A DNA stretch of 64,000 nucleotides from the NCBI RefSeq assembly GCF_030406905.1, contig NZ_CP129137.1:5290001-5354000 (forward strand), in the 5' to 3' direction. The notes beneath the pieces are model-generated. The model worked only from the letters and a program-made list of their open reading frames with translations. It searched no databases and was not told the DNA's origin. Positions within the stretch are counted from its first letter, which is position 1; each line of letters begins with the position of its first letter. This document shows, in pieces, positions 24,912 to 34,609 of the stretch. This stretch comes from Streptomyces sp. HUAS CB01 (GTDB taxonomy: Bacteria > Actinomycetota > Actinomycetes > Streptomycetales > Streptomycetaceae). The position numbers were made by a program, and so were the translations under genes.

Positions 24912-25915
24912 GGCTCCCTCACCTCGACGGTCGGCGAGCAGTCGGCCAGGGACACCGGATCGGCCAGTCCGACGAGGATCTCGCGGGGGCCGTCGTAGGG
25001 CTCGCGGCTGTGTGCGGTGCGGATGTTGTCGACGAGCATCAGGTCGCCGGGCTGCCAGGGTTCGCGGGCCGTGTGGGCCTCGTAGACCTCGTTGAGGGTC
25101 CGTACGACGTCCTCGCCGACCGGGTCGCCGTTGCCGTAGCGGGTGTTGAACGGCAGGCCGTCCTCGCCGTAGACGTCGATCAGGTATTCGCGGACCTCGG
25201 GGGCGAGGGTCCATTCGTTGAGGAACGCGATCTGGTTGAACCAGCAGCGCGCTCCGGTCACGGGGTGGCGCACGACCGCGCTGCGGCGCTGGCGGGTGCG
25301 CAGTCCGCCGTCGCTCTGCCAGGCGACGTCGATGGCGTTGGCGCGGCAGTACTCCTCGACGGCGGCCCGGTCGCCGGTGCCGAAGGCGTCGGCCCAGGAG
25401 GCGCCGATCTCGTCGTTGTAGCTGCGGGTGAGCAGCCAGCCCTCGCGTTCGAACCGCTCCGTCATCGCCGAGGGCAGCGCCTCCAGCACGGCCGTCGCGT
25501 CCGCGACTCCCGTGACCCCGCCGGAGGCCGGCGCGGTCAGGCACGCGAACATCATCGTGCCGGGGGACGTCAGGGTGTAGCTGAGTTCATGGTGCATGCA
25601 CATCGGCTGGTTCGGCGGCCATGCGGTGGAGGAGTACACACCGTCCCGGTACGACTCCCGCGCGGCGAACGCCTCCCGCTCGGTCATCAGCGCGCCGCCC
25701 GCCAGCTGCTGGAACACCGCGCCGACCTGGTCCGCCTCACGCAGCCCCAGACCGCGCACCAGCACCGAGCCGCGCTCGGCGACGAGCGAGCGCAGCGCCT
25801 CCCGCTGCCCGGCCGCCCAGCTCGCCGCGTCCCCGGGGGACTCGACGCGCAGGACCGGGGGCCTGCCCGGCTGCGACTCCACGTCGAGCAGTGACGCGTG
25901 GGATGAGGACGACAT
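24908..25915 (-). CDS. SyrP-like TauD/TfdA-family Fe(II)/2-oxoglutarate dioxygenase
   Basis: A 335-residue jelly-roll dioxygenase of the TauD family closest in pattern to SyrP-type amino-acid beta-hydroxylases of NRPS clusters. Iron ligands are His and Glu in MCMHHELSYT and the distal His in NIRTAHSREPYDGPRE, with a 2-oxoglutarate-binding Arg following. It has the typical SyrP-like segment FNQIAFLNEWTLAPEVREYL. Likely role: hydroxylation of a free or carrier-bound amino acid, perhaps diaminopropionate (inference). ATG 25915 follows GGAAAAGAG. It overlaps sbnB by four bases and follows the NRPS gene by 22 bases. Confidence 0.87.
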   Translation of the reverse strand: MSSSSHASLLDVESQPGRPPVLRVESPGDAASWAAGQREALRSLVAERGSVLVRGLGLREADQVGAVFQQLAGGALMTEREAFAARESYRDGVYSSTAWPPNQPMCMHHELSYTLTSPGTMMFACLTAPASGGVTGVADATAVLEALPSAMTERFEREGWLLTRSYNDEIGASWADAFGTGDRAAVEEYCRANAIDVAWQSDGGLRTRQRRSAVVRHPVTGARCWFNQIAFLNEWTLAPEVREYLIDVYGEDGLPFNTRYGNGDPVGEDVVRTLNEVYEAHTAREPWQPGDLMLVDNIRTAHSREPYDGPREILVGLADPVSLADCSPTVEVREP

Positions 25916-25937
25916 CTCTTTTCCTTTCGGTCGCGGC

Positions 25938-28900
25938 TCAGGAAGGAGCCGGCAGGACAGCGGCGCGCAGCACGGCTCGTGCCGCCTCGGCCGGACGGGT
26001 GCGGAGGAAGTAGTGGCCGCCGTCGGCGAGCTCGTACAGATCGACGTGTTCGGCCAGCAGCCGCCAGTCGCGCTGCCGCCCGGGGGAAGCCGTGACGGGG
26101 TCGTCGGCGGCCACGACGACGGTGACCGGGGCGGACAGCCTCACCGCGGGCGGGGCCTCCAGGAGGCCGGCGAGGTACTGGTGGGCGGCCACGCAGTCGT
26201 GACGGTAGGCGGCGCCGATGTGCTCGGCGCGCTGGGCGTCCAGCTCACCGAGTTCGGTGTAGCCGAGCGCGGCGGCGATCTCGGCGTTGCTCCTGCGTGT
26301 GAGCTCCTCGACGCCGTTCCGCCGTTCCGTGGCCCCGCCGAGCAGCTGCGCGGCGAGGAACACCCGCTCGACCTCGACACCGCGCTCCTCGAGCCGCCGT
26401 GCCGTCTCCACGGCGGGAGCGGTGCCGGAGGAGTGGCCCCAGAGCAGCACCCGGGACGGGCCCAGACCGATGATCTCGTCCACGACCCGGTCGACGACCT
26501 GCTCCAGCGGGGCGAAGGGTTCGCGGGCGGCCGCCACGTCGTGGCCGGGCAGCTCGACGGCGTACACGGCCGGTCCGCCGGCGGTGTCCAGGGCCCGGGC
26601 CAGCGGCTGGAAGTTCACCGCGTTGCCTCCCGCGTACGGGAAGCAGATCAGGGCGCCGGCACGTGCGTCCCTCGGTTCCGACAGACGCTCGAGCAGGCCG
26701 TCGTCCGCGGTGCGGCGAGCGCCCTGTCCGGTGCCCGGGCCGTTCGGCGCGGGTTGGTTGTCGGTGGTGTTCCTGGTGTCGAGGAGTGCGGCGAGGTCGG
26801 TCAGGACGGGGTGGCGGGTGACGTCCTTGAGGGTGACGGCCCGGTCGAGGGCGATGGCGAGTTTCACCGCGGACAGCGACGTGCCGCCGCGGTCGAAGAA
26901 GTGGTCGCCCCGCCCGATCCGGTCCTCGGGGACACCGAGCACCGTCGACCAGGCCGCCGCCAGCCGCCGTTCCGCCGCGGTCACCGGCGCCCCACCACCA
27001 CCGCTGCCGGTGTCCCCGGTGGAGGTGTCCAGGGTGGCGGCGAGCGCGGTCAGGGCCTTCTTGTCGACCTTCCCGTTCGCGGTCAGCGGCAGCTCCGGCC
27101 GCCAGTGGAACACCGACGGCACCATGTACGACGGCAGCGTCGCCCCCAGCCCCGCGGCCAACTGCCCCGCCTCCAACGGCCCCGCGGCCGTGTAGAACGC
27201 CACCAACTGCGTCCCCGCCCCACCCGCCACCGCGACCACCGCACCGTCCCGCACCCCCACCTGACGCAGCAGCGTGTTCTCGATCTCCCCGATCTCGATC
27301 CGGAACCCGCGGATCTTCACCTGCGTGTCCCGCCGCCCCAGGAACTCCAGCTTCCCCGACACATCCCAGCGCCCACGGTCCCCGCTGCGATACAACCGCT
27401 CACCCGGCCGCAACGGATCCGCCACGAACGCGGCAGCCGTCCGCTCCGGATCATTGACATACCCACGCCCCACACACACCCCGGAGAACACGATCTCCCC
27501 CGGCGCGCCCAACGGCACCGGCCGCAACCCCTCGTCCACCACGTACACATGCACATTCGCCACCGGCCGGCCCAGCAGCACCCGCTCCGGCACCGACGTC
27601 ATCACCTCGTGATTGGTGTCGTCACACGTCTCGGTCAGCCCGTAGGCGTTCACCAGCCGGATCCCCGGCTGCACGGCGAACCACCGCTCCACCAGCTCCC
27701 GCTTCAACGCCTCACCCGTCACCGACACACACCGCAACCCGCCCAGCGACCGCGGCGCGTGCTCCAACGCCGCCACCACCGCCTCCAGGTACGACGGCAC
27801 CACCTGCAGCACATTCACCCCGGCACCCGTGACCGTGTCCAGGAACCGCGGAACATCCAGCACCGCGTCCTGCTCCACCACCACCGTCCGCCCACCCACC
27901 AGCAGGCCCGCCACCAACTGCCACAACGAGATGTCGAAACACTGCGGCGCGACCTGCGCCACCACACCACCCTCACCGATCCCCAGATCCTCGATCTTCG
28001 CGAACAGGTGATTGACCAGCCCCGCGTGCTCGCACATCGCCCCCTTCGGCTCACCCGTGGAACCCGAGGTGAAGTAGATGTACGCCAACTGCCCCGCACC
28101 CACCGGCACGTCCAGATCGTCCGCGGCATGCCCCTCGCCGTACGCCACCTCCACCAGCAGCCGCTCCACCCCGCCCACCGACACCAGCGCCTCATCGAGC
28201 GTGCCCGTACTGCCGGACTCCGTCAGCACCAGCCGGCACCCCGCCCGCGCCAGCGTCGCCGCGATCCGCCCCGCCGGGAAACCCGGCTCGACCGGCAGAT
28301 ACACCCCACCCGCCTTGAACACCGCCAGCACCGACGCCAGCCAGTCGGCACTGCGCTCCAGCACCACCCCCACCACACCCTCCCCCGCCACACCACGCGC
28401 CCGCAGCGCCCGCGCCAGCCGGTTCGCCCGCCCGTTCAACTCCCCGTACGTCCACTCCCGCCCCGCGTCCACCACCGCCACCGCATCCGGATGCGCCCGC
28501 ACCCGCTCCTCGAACAACTCGTGCACCCGCAACCCCGGCAACTCCCGCCGCCGCCCCGCCAGACCCTCGACCTGAAACGCCACCTCCTCTGCGGACAGCA
28601 GGCTCGCGTCACCGCACACGGCGTCCGGATCCCCGGCGATCTGTTCGAGCGCGGCCAGGTGGTAGCCCGCGATCCGGCCCGCCGCCTCCCCGTCCAGCAC
28701 ATCGGTGCGATACCGCAGCCGCAGCACCACAGCCCCGTCCGCACCCTCCGCGCCGTTGACGACCGAAAGCCGCAGCACCGTCCCACCGACGACGTCCCCG
28801 TCGCCCCCGTGGGGATCGAACTCCACCTCGTACAGCTGCTCGGCGGCGCCCAGTTCGCGTGCCAGCCGCTCGACCGGGAAGTCACCGTGCTCCAGCAGCG

Positions 28901-29276
28901 CCCCGACGGCACGGTGGGCGTCGAGCACCAACGACCGCCACGTACGCACGCCGTCGGCGGCCAGCCGGCAGGGCAGCGGCCGGGCGCCCGGGGCGGGAAC
29001 GCAGCCGGTGACGGCCTCGTCCTCACCCGACAGCACCGCGAGGACGCGGGCGTGGGCCGCGAGCACCACCGCGCCCGGCGGCACGCCCGACTCCTCGGAC
29101 AGACGCCGCAGTGCCTTCGCCGACGCGTCGGCGACGGTGACCTCGTACGTCCCGGTCCCGGTGCCGGGCGCCGGTTCGGCCGCCACCCAGCGGGGCACCG
29201 GGGTGAAGCCGCCCGCCGCCAGCACCTGGTGCCAGAACTCCCGGGCGGAGTCCGTGCGCGCCATCTGCGTCTCCAT
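25938..29276 (-). CDS. NRPS: half-condensation, adenylation, carrier, thioesterase
   Basis: An 1112-residue synthetase. Residues 1-235 resemble only the C-terminal half of a condensation domain and contain no HHxxxDG. The A domain spans about 250-750 (YFTSGSTGEPKG at 402; NAYGLTETC at 543; YRSGDRGR at 629; NGKVDKK at 734). The carrier Ser is about 800 (FFDRGGTSL). The TE spans about 872-1105 with nucleophile near Ser949 in GHSSG. Motif-guided reading of the A-domain pocket gives roughly D-I-W-Q-S-T-A-D-D, which I cannot match to a substrate. ATG 29274-29276 lies nine bases after AGGAGG. The neighbouring gene supplies a second carrier with Pls-type domains. Diaminopropionate is the likeliest substrate by context only. 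Confidence 0.9.
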   Translation of the reverse strand: METQMARTDSAREFWHQVLAAGGFTPVPRWVAAEPAPGTGTGTYEVTVADASAKALRRLSEESGVPPGAVVLAAHARVLAVLSGEDEAVTGCVPAPGARPLPCRLAADGVRTWRSLVLDAHRAVGALLEHGDFPVERLARELGAAEQLYEVEFDPHGGDGDVVGGTVLRLSVVNGAEGADGAVVLRLRYRTDVLDGEAAGRIAGYHLAALEQIAGDPDAVCGDASLLSAEEVAFQVEGLAGRRRELPGLRVHELFEERVRAHPDAVAVVDAGREWTYGELNGRANRLARALRARGVAGEGVVGVVLERSADWLASVLAVFKAGGVYLPVEPGFPAGRIAATLARAGCRLVLTESGSTGTLDEALVSVGGVERLLVEVAYGEGHAADDLDVPVGAGQLAYIYFTSGSTGEPKGAMCEHAGLVNHLFAKIEDLGIGEGGVVAQVAPQCFDISLWQLVAGLLVGGRTVVVEQDAVLDVPRFLDTVTGAGVNVLQVVPSYLEAVVAALEHAPRSLGGLRCVSVTGEALKRELVERWFAVQPGIRLVNAYGLTETCDDTNHEVMTSVPERVLLGRPVANVHVYVVDEGLRPVPLGAPGEIVFSGVCVGRGYVNDPERTAAAFVADPLRPGERLYRSGDRGRWDVSGKLEFLGRRDTQVKIRGFRIEIGEIENTLLRQVGVRDGAVVAVAGGAGTQLVAFYTAAGPLEAGQLAAGLGATLPSYMVPSVFHWRPELPLTANGKVDKKALTALAATLDTSTGDTGSGGGGAPVTAAERRLAAAWSTVLGVPEDRIGRGDHFFDRGGTSLSAVKLAIALDRAVTLKDVTRHPVLTDLAALLDTRNTTDNQPAPNGPGTGQGARRTADDGLLERLSEPRDARAGALICFPYAGGNAVNFQPLARALDTAGGPAVYAVELPGHDVAAAREPFAPLEQVVDRVVDEIIGLGPSRVLLWGHSSGTAPAVETARRLEERGVEVERVFLAAQLLGGATERRNGVEELTRRSNAEIAAALGYTELGELDAQRAEHIGAAYRHDCVAAHQYLAGLLEAPPAVRLSAPVTVVVAADDPVTASPGRQRDWRLLAEHVDLYELADGGHYFLRTRPAEAARAVLRAAVLPAPS

Positions 29277-29290
29277 CGGCACGTCCCTCC

Positions 29291-31870
29291 TCACCCTCGC
29301 CCGGGCTCCGCGAGCTGCCCCTGGGGGCTGCCGTTCAGCGCCACGGGCCGATAGGCGGCCCCACGCGCCTCGGCGGCCGGGTTGCCGACCCACCGGGCGT
29401 GCGCGGGCATCTCCTCGCCCTTCATCAGGAAGGCGTCGGCGGCGAGCTGCGCGTGGTCGCCCATCGTCACGCCGTAGTGGACGTGGGAGTTGACGCCGAG
29501 GGTGCAGCCGGTGCCGAGGACGCTGTGGTCGGACTTGAACGTGCCGTCCTCCTGCGAGTGGCACTGGACCTTGCTCGCCTGGTTGAGCGTGCAGAAGTCG
29601 CCGATCGTGGTCAGCGTCCGCTCCGTGAAGCCGGCGCCGTCGTCGAACACCCGCTTGCCCATGCGCACGCCCAGCATCCGCCAGAGCAGCGTCTTGTACG
29701 GCGTGCCGCTGAACAGGTTGAGGTAGTGCTCGGGGACCTTCCAGAGGCGCTCGTGCCACCAGAAGTACGGGTCGTAGATGGAGCACAACTTCGGTTCCAG
29801 CGGGCGGAAGCGGGTGATGAGGCGCTCCGACAGGGTGAAGTAGCACGCGGTGAACGCCAGGGTGATCGCGAGGTACAGGGCGATCATCAGCTGGCCGAAC
29901 ACGCCGAACATGTCCAGCGTCGCCAGGCCGAACGCCGTCAGCACGAACGCGTGCACCCAGCGCACGAACAGCCAGAAGGCCATGGTGCGGAGGTTGTACC
30001 GGTTCTTCGCCGCGAGGCTGCGATGGAACTCCTCGCCGGTCCGCAGATGGTCGAACCTGGTGTCGCGCTCGACGGTGCGCGGGATCTCGAAGCACGGTGC
30101 CCCCAGCAGGCCCACGTCCTCGCGCGCCTCACCGTCGAGCGGGATCATCACCTTCGTCGCGAGCAGGGTGTTCGCCCCGGTCCTGCCCCCGGACGGGTAG
30201 GCGATGTTGTTGCCGAGGAAGCTGTTCGGACCGATCACGGCCCGGGAGACGCGAAACGAGGTCCCCGAGAAGTCCGCGTTCATCACGGACAGCCCGTCGG
30301 CGACCATCGTCCCGCTTCCCACCGTGGTGAGGTACGGGGACTCGTGCTGCACGTGCGTACCGAAGTTGGACCCGGTCTGCTCCACCTTGGACAGGTCGTA
30401 CCCGAGGCAGCGCAGGTAGTGGACGATGTACGAGCTGTCCCCGAAGAGCCAGCCGTAGAACTTGACGTTCGTCATCCGCGCGATGAGCCGGTGCAGCGAG
30501 TACTGCAGGCCGTACAGCGGATAGACCTTGTCCGGCTTGATCGTCAGGCTGAGCAGTCGCGGCACGGTGAACAGCCAGACCAGGCCCAGGACGAGAAAGC
30601 CGAAGAAGAGGACGACCGACAGGATCAGGGCGTCGATGTACAGGGACGCCGAGGTGATGTGCGTCGCGCCGGGGCCGAGTACCCGGTTCAGCGCCGGGAT
30701 CTCCGTGACCAGCATGTACGCGCCACCGACGAGCAGCGGGACGTACAGCACGAACAGCTGGAGCACGCTGCCCAGTCCGAAGAGCATCCGGCGCATCGTG
30801 CTGCAACGCGCCGCCGGCACCCGTACGTAGTCGACGTCGGTGCGCTCGGCCGGGGAACCGTGCCAGTGCTCGCCGTCCGGGATCGACTCACCGCTCTGCA
30901 GCGCCGAGGTGTGGCCCAGTTGGGACCGGTCGCCCATCGAGGTGTCGATGTCGAGGACGGTCTTCTCACCGACGAACGCGTCCCGGCCGATGGTGACGCG
31001 GCCCGTCTGGATGCGTCCGGCGTGCGCGCGGTACCCGATGAAGTAGGACTCCTTGCGGATGACCGTGCCGGCGCCGATCGTGATCAGGTCGGTGCACACC
31101 GGTACGGTCCGGGAAAGGATGGTGACGCCCTTTCCGATACGGGCACCGAGGGCCCGCAGATAGAGCACGTACAGCGGATTCCCGACGTAGAACCTCATCG
31201 GGTTCGCGTTGACCAGCACCTTCACGGTCCAGAACCGCAGATAGGCCAGTCCCCAGACGGGGAACTCCTGTGGCTTCCAGCGGCCGACCAGAATCCATTT
31301 GGCGGCGATGGGGAAGAGGCAGAGCGCAATCATCGCGGCGCTTCCGAAGACCAGGGACCGCAGATATATGTGCAGCACGCCCGAGCCCTTGGAAACCCAC
31401 TCGTAGCCACGGGTGGTGACGGTGCCGAGAGCAAAGCAGTAGGCAAGGAAAATCAGGGTCTGCGCTGCTCCGCACAGGACGTAGGTCCCTCTGCTGACGG
31501 GCGTCGCGCTCTCGGCCGGTTCGGATGCCTGCGACGTCTCGGCCGCGGGCGCCTCGTCCACCAGCGCCGTCACCAGGCTGCGGATCGTCGGGTACTGGTA
31601 GATGTCCTTCATCGACACCGACGGAAGGTCGTCGCGCTTCCTGACCCGGGCGCAGAACTGTGCCATGACCAGCGAGTTGGCACAGAGGTCTTCGAAGAAA
31701 TGGCTGTCCACCGATATCTGCTCGGCCTTCACCAGGCCGGCCAGCACCTCGGCGAAGTCCCTCTCGGCACCTGCCGTCCCCGTTCCCGTTGCCGGATCTC
31801 GGTACCGGCGCTCGGTGAGCGCCGATTCATCCGGCTCGGGCGTCAGGACCTCGACAGACTTTTCCACCAT
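29291..31870 (-). CDS. Pls/PosA-type protein lacking the A domain: carrier, membrane and tandem acyltransferase domains
   Basis: An 859-residue membrane protein equal to the C-terminal two-thirds of epsilon-poly-L-lysine synthetase-type enzymes. A carrier domain (about 35-105, Ser66 in DLCANSLVMAQF) is followed by three repeats of two membrane helices plus a left-handed-beta-helix-like soluble domain. Helices lie near 129-151, 168-194, 362-388, 413-436, 630-652 and 659-681. In Pls, the three soluble domains form isopeptide bonds between carrier-bound monomers. Here no adenylation domain is fused; the A-T-TE protein encoded 14 bases downstream can supply it. ATG 31870 follows AAGGAG by five bases. 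First gene of the five-gene operon. Confidence 0.88.
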   Translation of the reverse strand: MVEKSVEVLTPEPDESALTERRYRDPATGTGTAGAERDFAEVLAGLVKAEQISVDSHFFEDLCANSLVMAQFCARVRKRDDLPSVSMKDIYQYPTIRSLVTALVDEAPAAETSQASEPAESATPVSRGTYVLCGAAQTLIFLAYCFALGTVTTRGYEWVSKGSGVLHIYLRSLVFGSAAMIALCLFPIAAKWILVGRWKPQEFPVWGLAYLRFWTVKVLVNANPMRFYVGNPLYVLYLRALGARIGKGVTILSRTVPVCTDLITIGAGTVIRKESYFIGYRAHAGRIQTGRVTIGRDAFVGEKTVLDIDTSMGDRSQLGHTSALQSGESIPDGEHWHGSPAERTDVDYVRVPAARCSTMRRMLFGLGSVLQLFVLYVPLLVGGAYMLVTEIPALNRVLGPGATHITSASLYIDALILSVVLFFGFLVLGLVWLFTVPRLLSLTIKPDKVYPLYGLQYSLHRLIARMTNVKFYGWLFGDSSYIVHYLRCLGYDLSKVEQTGSNFGTHVQHESPYLTTVGSGTMVADGLSVMNADFSGTSFRVSRAVIGPNSFLGNNIAYPSGGRTGANTLLATKVMIPLDGEAREDVGLLGAPCFEIPRTVERDTRFDHLRTGEEFHRSLAAKNRYNLRTMAFWLFVRWVHAFVLTAFGLATLDMFGVFGQLMIALYLAITLAFTACYFTLSERLITRFRPLEPKLCSIYDPYFWWHERLWKVPEHYLNLFSGTPYKTLLWRMLGVRMGKRVFDDGAGFTERTLTTIGDFCTLNQASKVQCHSQEDGTFKSDHSVLGTGCTLGVNSHVHYGVTMGDHAQLAADAFLMKGEEMPAHARWVGNPAAEARGAAYRPVALNGSPQGQLAEPGRG

Positions 31871-32786
31871 GGGAGCTCCTTGAGGAAATGCCGGTCGCCA
31901 TCGTCCCGTGCGGCCGGCACTCGTTGTCCTCACGCTCCAGCGATGGCCGGAGCGAGCAATCCGGAAGTCACGCGGTCGTGAGCTCTTCTCCGGTCACAAT
32001 CACGATCACCAGTCTCCGCCGTACATCGACGGGTTGCCACTTGGACTACATCCCACCGGACCGCTCCCCGACGTGACGGCAACGCTGATGAATCCCGGCC
32101 ACCGAACCGCCCGATGACCAGCAGTCCGGCCACCGCATCAAAGCTGTTGTCATCGTCAGAACGAGGCGACGGCCCCCGGCGCCGACCGCCGGTCGCGGCC
32201 GCTTCCGGAGGCGCCTTGAATCGCACCCGTCAGGTATTCGGCACGGGCGGCCGGGCGGATGGGAAATTCATCAATCAAATGTCTCAAAGTGCCGGGCGGA
32301 GATCGGCCGGACGGGTGAGAGAGGCGCACGGGGGGCGTGCGCGGGGCGTACGGAGGGCGGGGGAGGGGCTGCGGGGACGGAGCGGGAACACCGGGAACGG
32401 GGCGCTGGTCCGAACGGGCGAACCACGCGCGTGGACCCCGGTTGGACCGGGACCTGTGGTGCGTGGACCGGGGCGTGGCGCGGGTTGGCCCCGGGACGGG
32501 GCGCGCATGGACCGGGACGTGGTCCGGGTCGGCCCCGACGTCGACTCGTGGCAATCGGCTGCGACGGCCGAGGAGAGAAGACCCGGACGGCCGTCGCACG
32601 GATGGCGCACCTCGGCCGTACCTCGGCCCCGACGGGCCGCCGGTCGAGGGCGGCCCGCTCTCCGGGGGCGTGACCACGGGGGAGGTGGAGGGAAAAGAGA
32701 AGAGAGGAGGAGGGCGGAAGCCGGGCAGGGGAGTCGGACGGGCAGACGGCGACGGGCGACAGGGCCGCGGTACGGCCCCGGAGCGC
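31871..32786. other. long intergenic region upstream of the Pls-like operon
   Basis: More than 900 bases without a supported gene. The part next to 31870 must hold the operon promoter, but no clear -35/-10 pair was found. From 32280 to 32760 the sequence is a purine-rich tract with irregular GGACCGGG repeats. Open frames in it are compositional. Confidence 0.55.
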
Positions 32787-33410
32787 CTACGGGATCCGAA
32801 TACTGTCGACGATCTCCTGGTGCGTCTTCTCCAGCGCCTTCTCGTTCGCCTTCGGACCGAGGGCCACGGTCTGGACGAGGAACGTGCCGCCGTCGATGAG
32901 ACGGGTGGATCCGGTGATCTGCTTCCCCCCGTCCGACGCGATCCGGGCGTCGAGCGTGGGCCGGCCGTCGACGGTGGTCTCCTTGACGCCCGTACTGACG
33001 AAGGAGGCGCCGGTCTCCTTCTTCGCCGCCTCCACGAAGGACTGGAGCTCGGCCGGGAGCCGCATGTCGTAGGCGTCCGGCACTTCCGTGACGGCGAAGA
33101 CGGCGAGGCCCTCCTCGGTCTCCACCAGGTACCCGCGGGTGATCACTTCCTGGCCGAGTACGCGTTCGGTGCGCTTCTCGACGGTGGCCTTGCCGGGCAG
33201 GTCCACGGTGACCCCCGTCGGGGCGTCGGTGGTCTTCACCCACCCCGCACGCAGCTCGGCCTGGATGGCCTGGACCGCGCCGGTACGTGGTGTGACGGGG
33301 GCGGCACTCGCGGTGGTGGTGGCCACCGCGCCTCCGGTCACGGCGGCGGCGGCGACGGTGAGGACGAGGAGGCGTTTGGTCCGGGTCAGGGTCCGGGTCA
33401 CATGGGACAT
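32787..33410 (-). CDS. secreted protein of unknown function
   Basis: A 207-residue protein with a Sec-type signal peptide: a basic start (MSHVTRTLTRTKRLL), a hydrophobic core, and Ala-rich cleavage around residue 36 (ASA-A). The mature domain is mixed alpha/beta, with GVTVDLPGKATVEKRTERV, PDAYDMRLPAELQSFVEAAKK and VDGRPTLDARI, ending in TRLIDGGTFLVQTVALG. The pattern resembles small secreted Streptomyces proteins of unknown role. Start is ATG 33408-33410. No operon partner. It may be unrelated to the surrounding biosynthetic genes. Confidence 0.78.
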   Translation of the reverse strand: MSHVTRTLTRTKRLLVLTVAAAAVTGGAVATTTASAAPVTPRTGAVQAIQAELRAGWVKTTDAPTGVTVDLPGKATVEKRTERVLGQEVITRGYLVETEEGLAVFAVTEVPDAYDMRLPAELQSFVEAAKKETGASFVSTGVKETTVDGRPTLDARIASDGGKQITGSTRLIDGGTFLVQTVALGPKANEKALEKTHQEIVDSIRIP

Positions 33411-33737
33411 GGGAATCACTTCCGTCAAAGAGGAGCGGCACGAGGGATCTGTCGAGAACGACCCGGGGCATTCGGCGAACCACGTACCGACGAGCCGCGC
33501 GGTCCATCCGTCCGGTGTGGCCCGCATCTCCATTACGCCGGGACGGCCGACGGACGTCATGCCCCTGGATCGCGTGACAGGGAAATTCGGGGCTTGACAA
33601 CGGCTCCGGGGTCAGGGAGGAGCCGCGCGTGCAGCGCCGGCGCCGCTCACCTGCGGGGACGCACCCCGACCACCCGGCAGAGACGCGGCCCGCCCGACCG
33701 CCCGTCCCTGCCCGCCTGCCGGGCTGCGACGGGGACG
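33411..33737. other. intergenic region without a supported gene
   Basis: About 330 bases between the secreted-protein gene and the AraC-type gene (both minus strand). A TTGACA occurs on the plus strand at 33593, but no -10 or gene follows it. Nothing else recognised. Confidence 0.5.
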
Positions 33738-34559
33738 TCACAACGGCCGCAGGGCCGCCTTGGTGTCGCCGCTGCGGGCGTACAGACCGGGGCTGATGCC
33801 CAGCATCCGCTTGAAGTGCCGGTTGAAGTGGGACTGGTCGTAGAAGCCGGACGCGGCGGCCACGAGGCGCGGGGTCATCCCGCCGAGCAGCAGACGCCTG
33901 GCGAGGTCCACACGGCGACCGGTGAGGTACTGGTGCGGCCCCATGCCGAACTCACGGCTGAACACCCGTACGAGATGGGCCGGATGGACGTGCAGGGTCT
34001 CGGAGGCGTCCTGAAGGCTGACGCCCTCCACGAACCTCTCGTCGAGCAACTCGCGCAACCGGTGGGCGATCCCGGCGTCACGCACCTCGGCCCGGTCCTC
34101 GACCCGCTTGAGCAGATGGTCCCGGAGCCGCTCCGACACCAGCGTCAGCCGGCTCTCCGCCTCCAGCTCGTCGCCCGCGTGCTCGAGACTCAGGTGCAGT
34201 TGGTGGATGCGCCGGCGCAGCAGCGGGTCGTCCAGGACCGGGCTGTCCACGGCCAGTCCGGCGAGGCCGTCCTCGATCTGGGAGGAGTCGAGATACACGA
34301 CCCTCTTCTGGAATCCGTCCGGTGTGACCGAGCGTCCATTATGTGGGACGTGCGGGGGCAGCAGGGTGACCGTCCGGTCGAGGGCGCCGTGCTCGTGCCG
34401 CTCCAGGTCGTACCGGACCATGCCGTCGTCCACGATCAGCAGCGTCCACGTCTCATGGGTGTGCATGGGGTAGACGTGGTCGGTTATGCGGGCATGGTAG
34501 ACCTCGTCGATTCCCGCCAGCGGCGGACGCCAGGCCCGGATCTGCGGACGCTCAACCAT
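33738..34559 (-). CDS. AraC-family transcriptional regulator
   Basis: A 273-residue regulator with an N-terminal cupin-like ligand domain (HTHETWTLLIVDDG; LLPPHVPHNGRS). The C-terminal AraC double helix-turn-helix starts about residue 170 (GVSLQDASETLHVHPAHLVRVFSREFGMGPHQYL; second unit VAAASGFYDQSHFNRHFKRMLGISPG). ATG 34559 is chosen; a TTG five codons upstream is possible. It is divergent, by 50 bases, from the DUF2000 and DMT exporter genes, the usual arrangement for a regulator that controls its neighbour. Confidence 0.9.
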   Translation of the reverse strand: MVERPQIRAWRPPLAGIDEVYHARITDHVYPMHTHETWTLLIVDDGMVRYDLERHEHGALDRTVTLLPPHVPHNGRSVTPDGFQKRVVYLDSSQIEDGLAGLAVDSPVLDDPLLRRRIHQLHLSLEHAGDELEAESRLTLVSERLRDHLLKRVEDRAEVRDAGIAHRLRELLDERFVEGVSLQDASETLHVHPAHLVRVFSREFGMGPHQYLTGRRVDLARRLLLGGMTPRLVAAASGFYDQSHFNRHFKRMLGISPGLYARSGDTKAALRPL

Positions 34560-34609
34560 GCAAAGATCGTACAAGACTTCGCGCCGGTCACCGGGGTTGA
34601 ATCGACCTC

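Noticed and set aside
33593-33620. Plus-strand TTGACA as a promoter
   Set aside because: No matching -10 and no plus-strand gene downstream.
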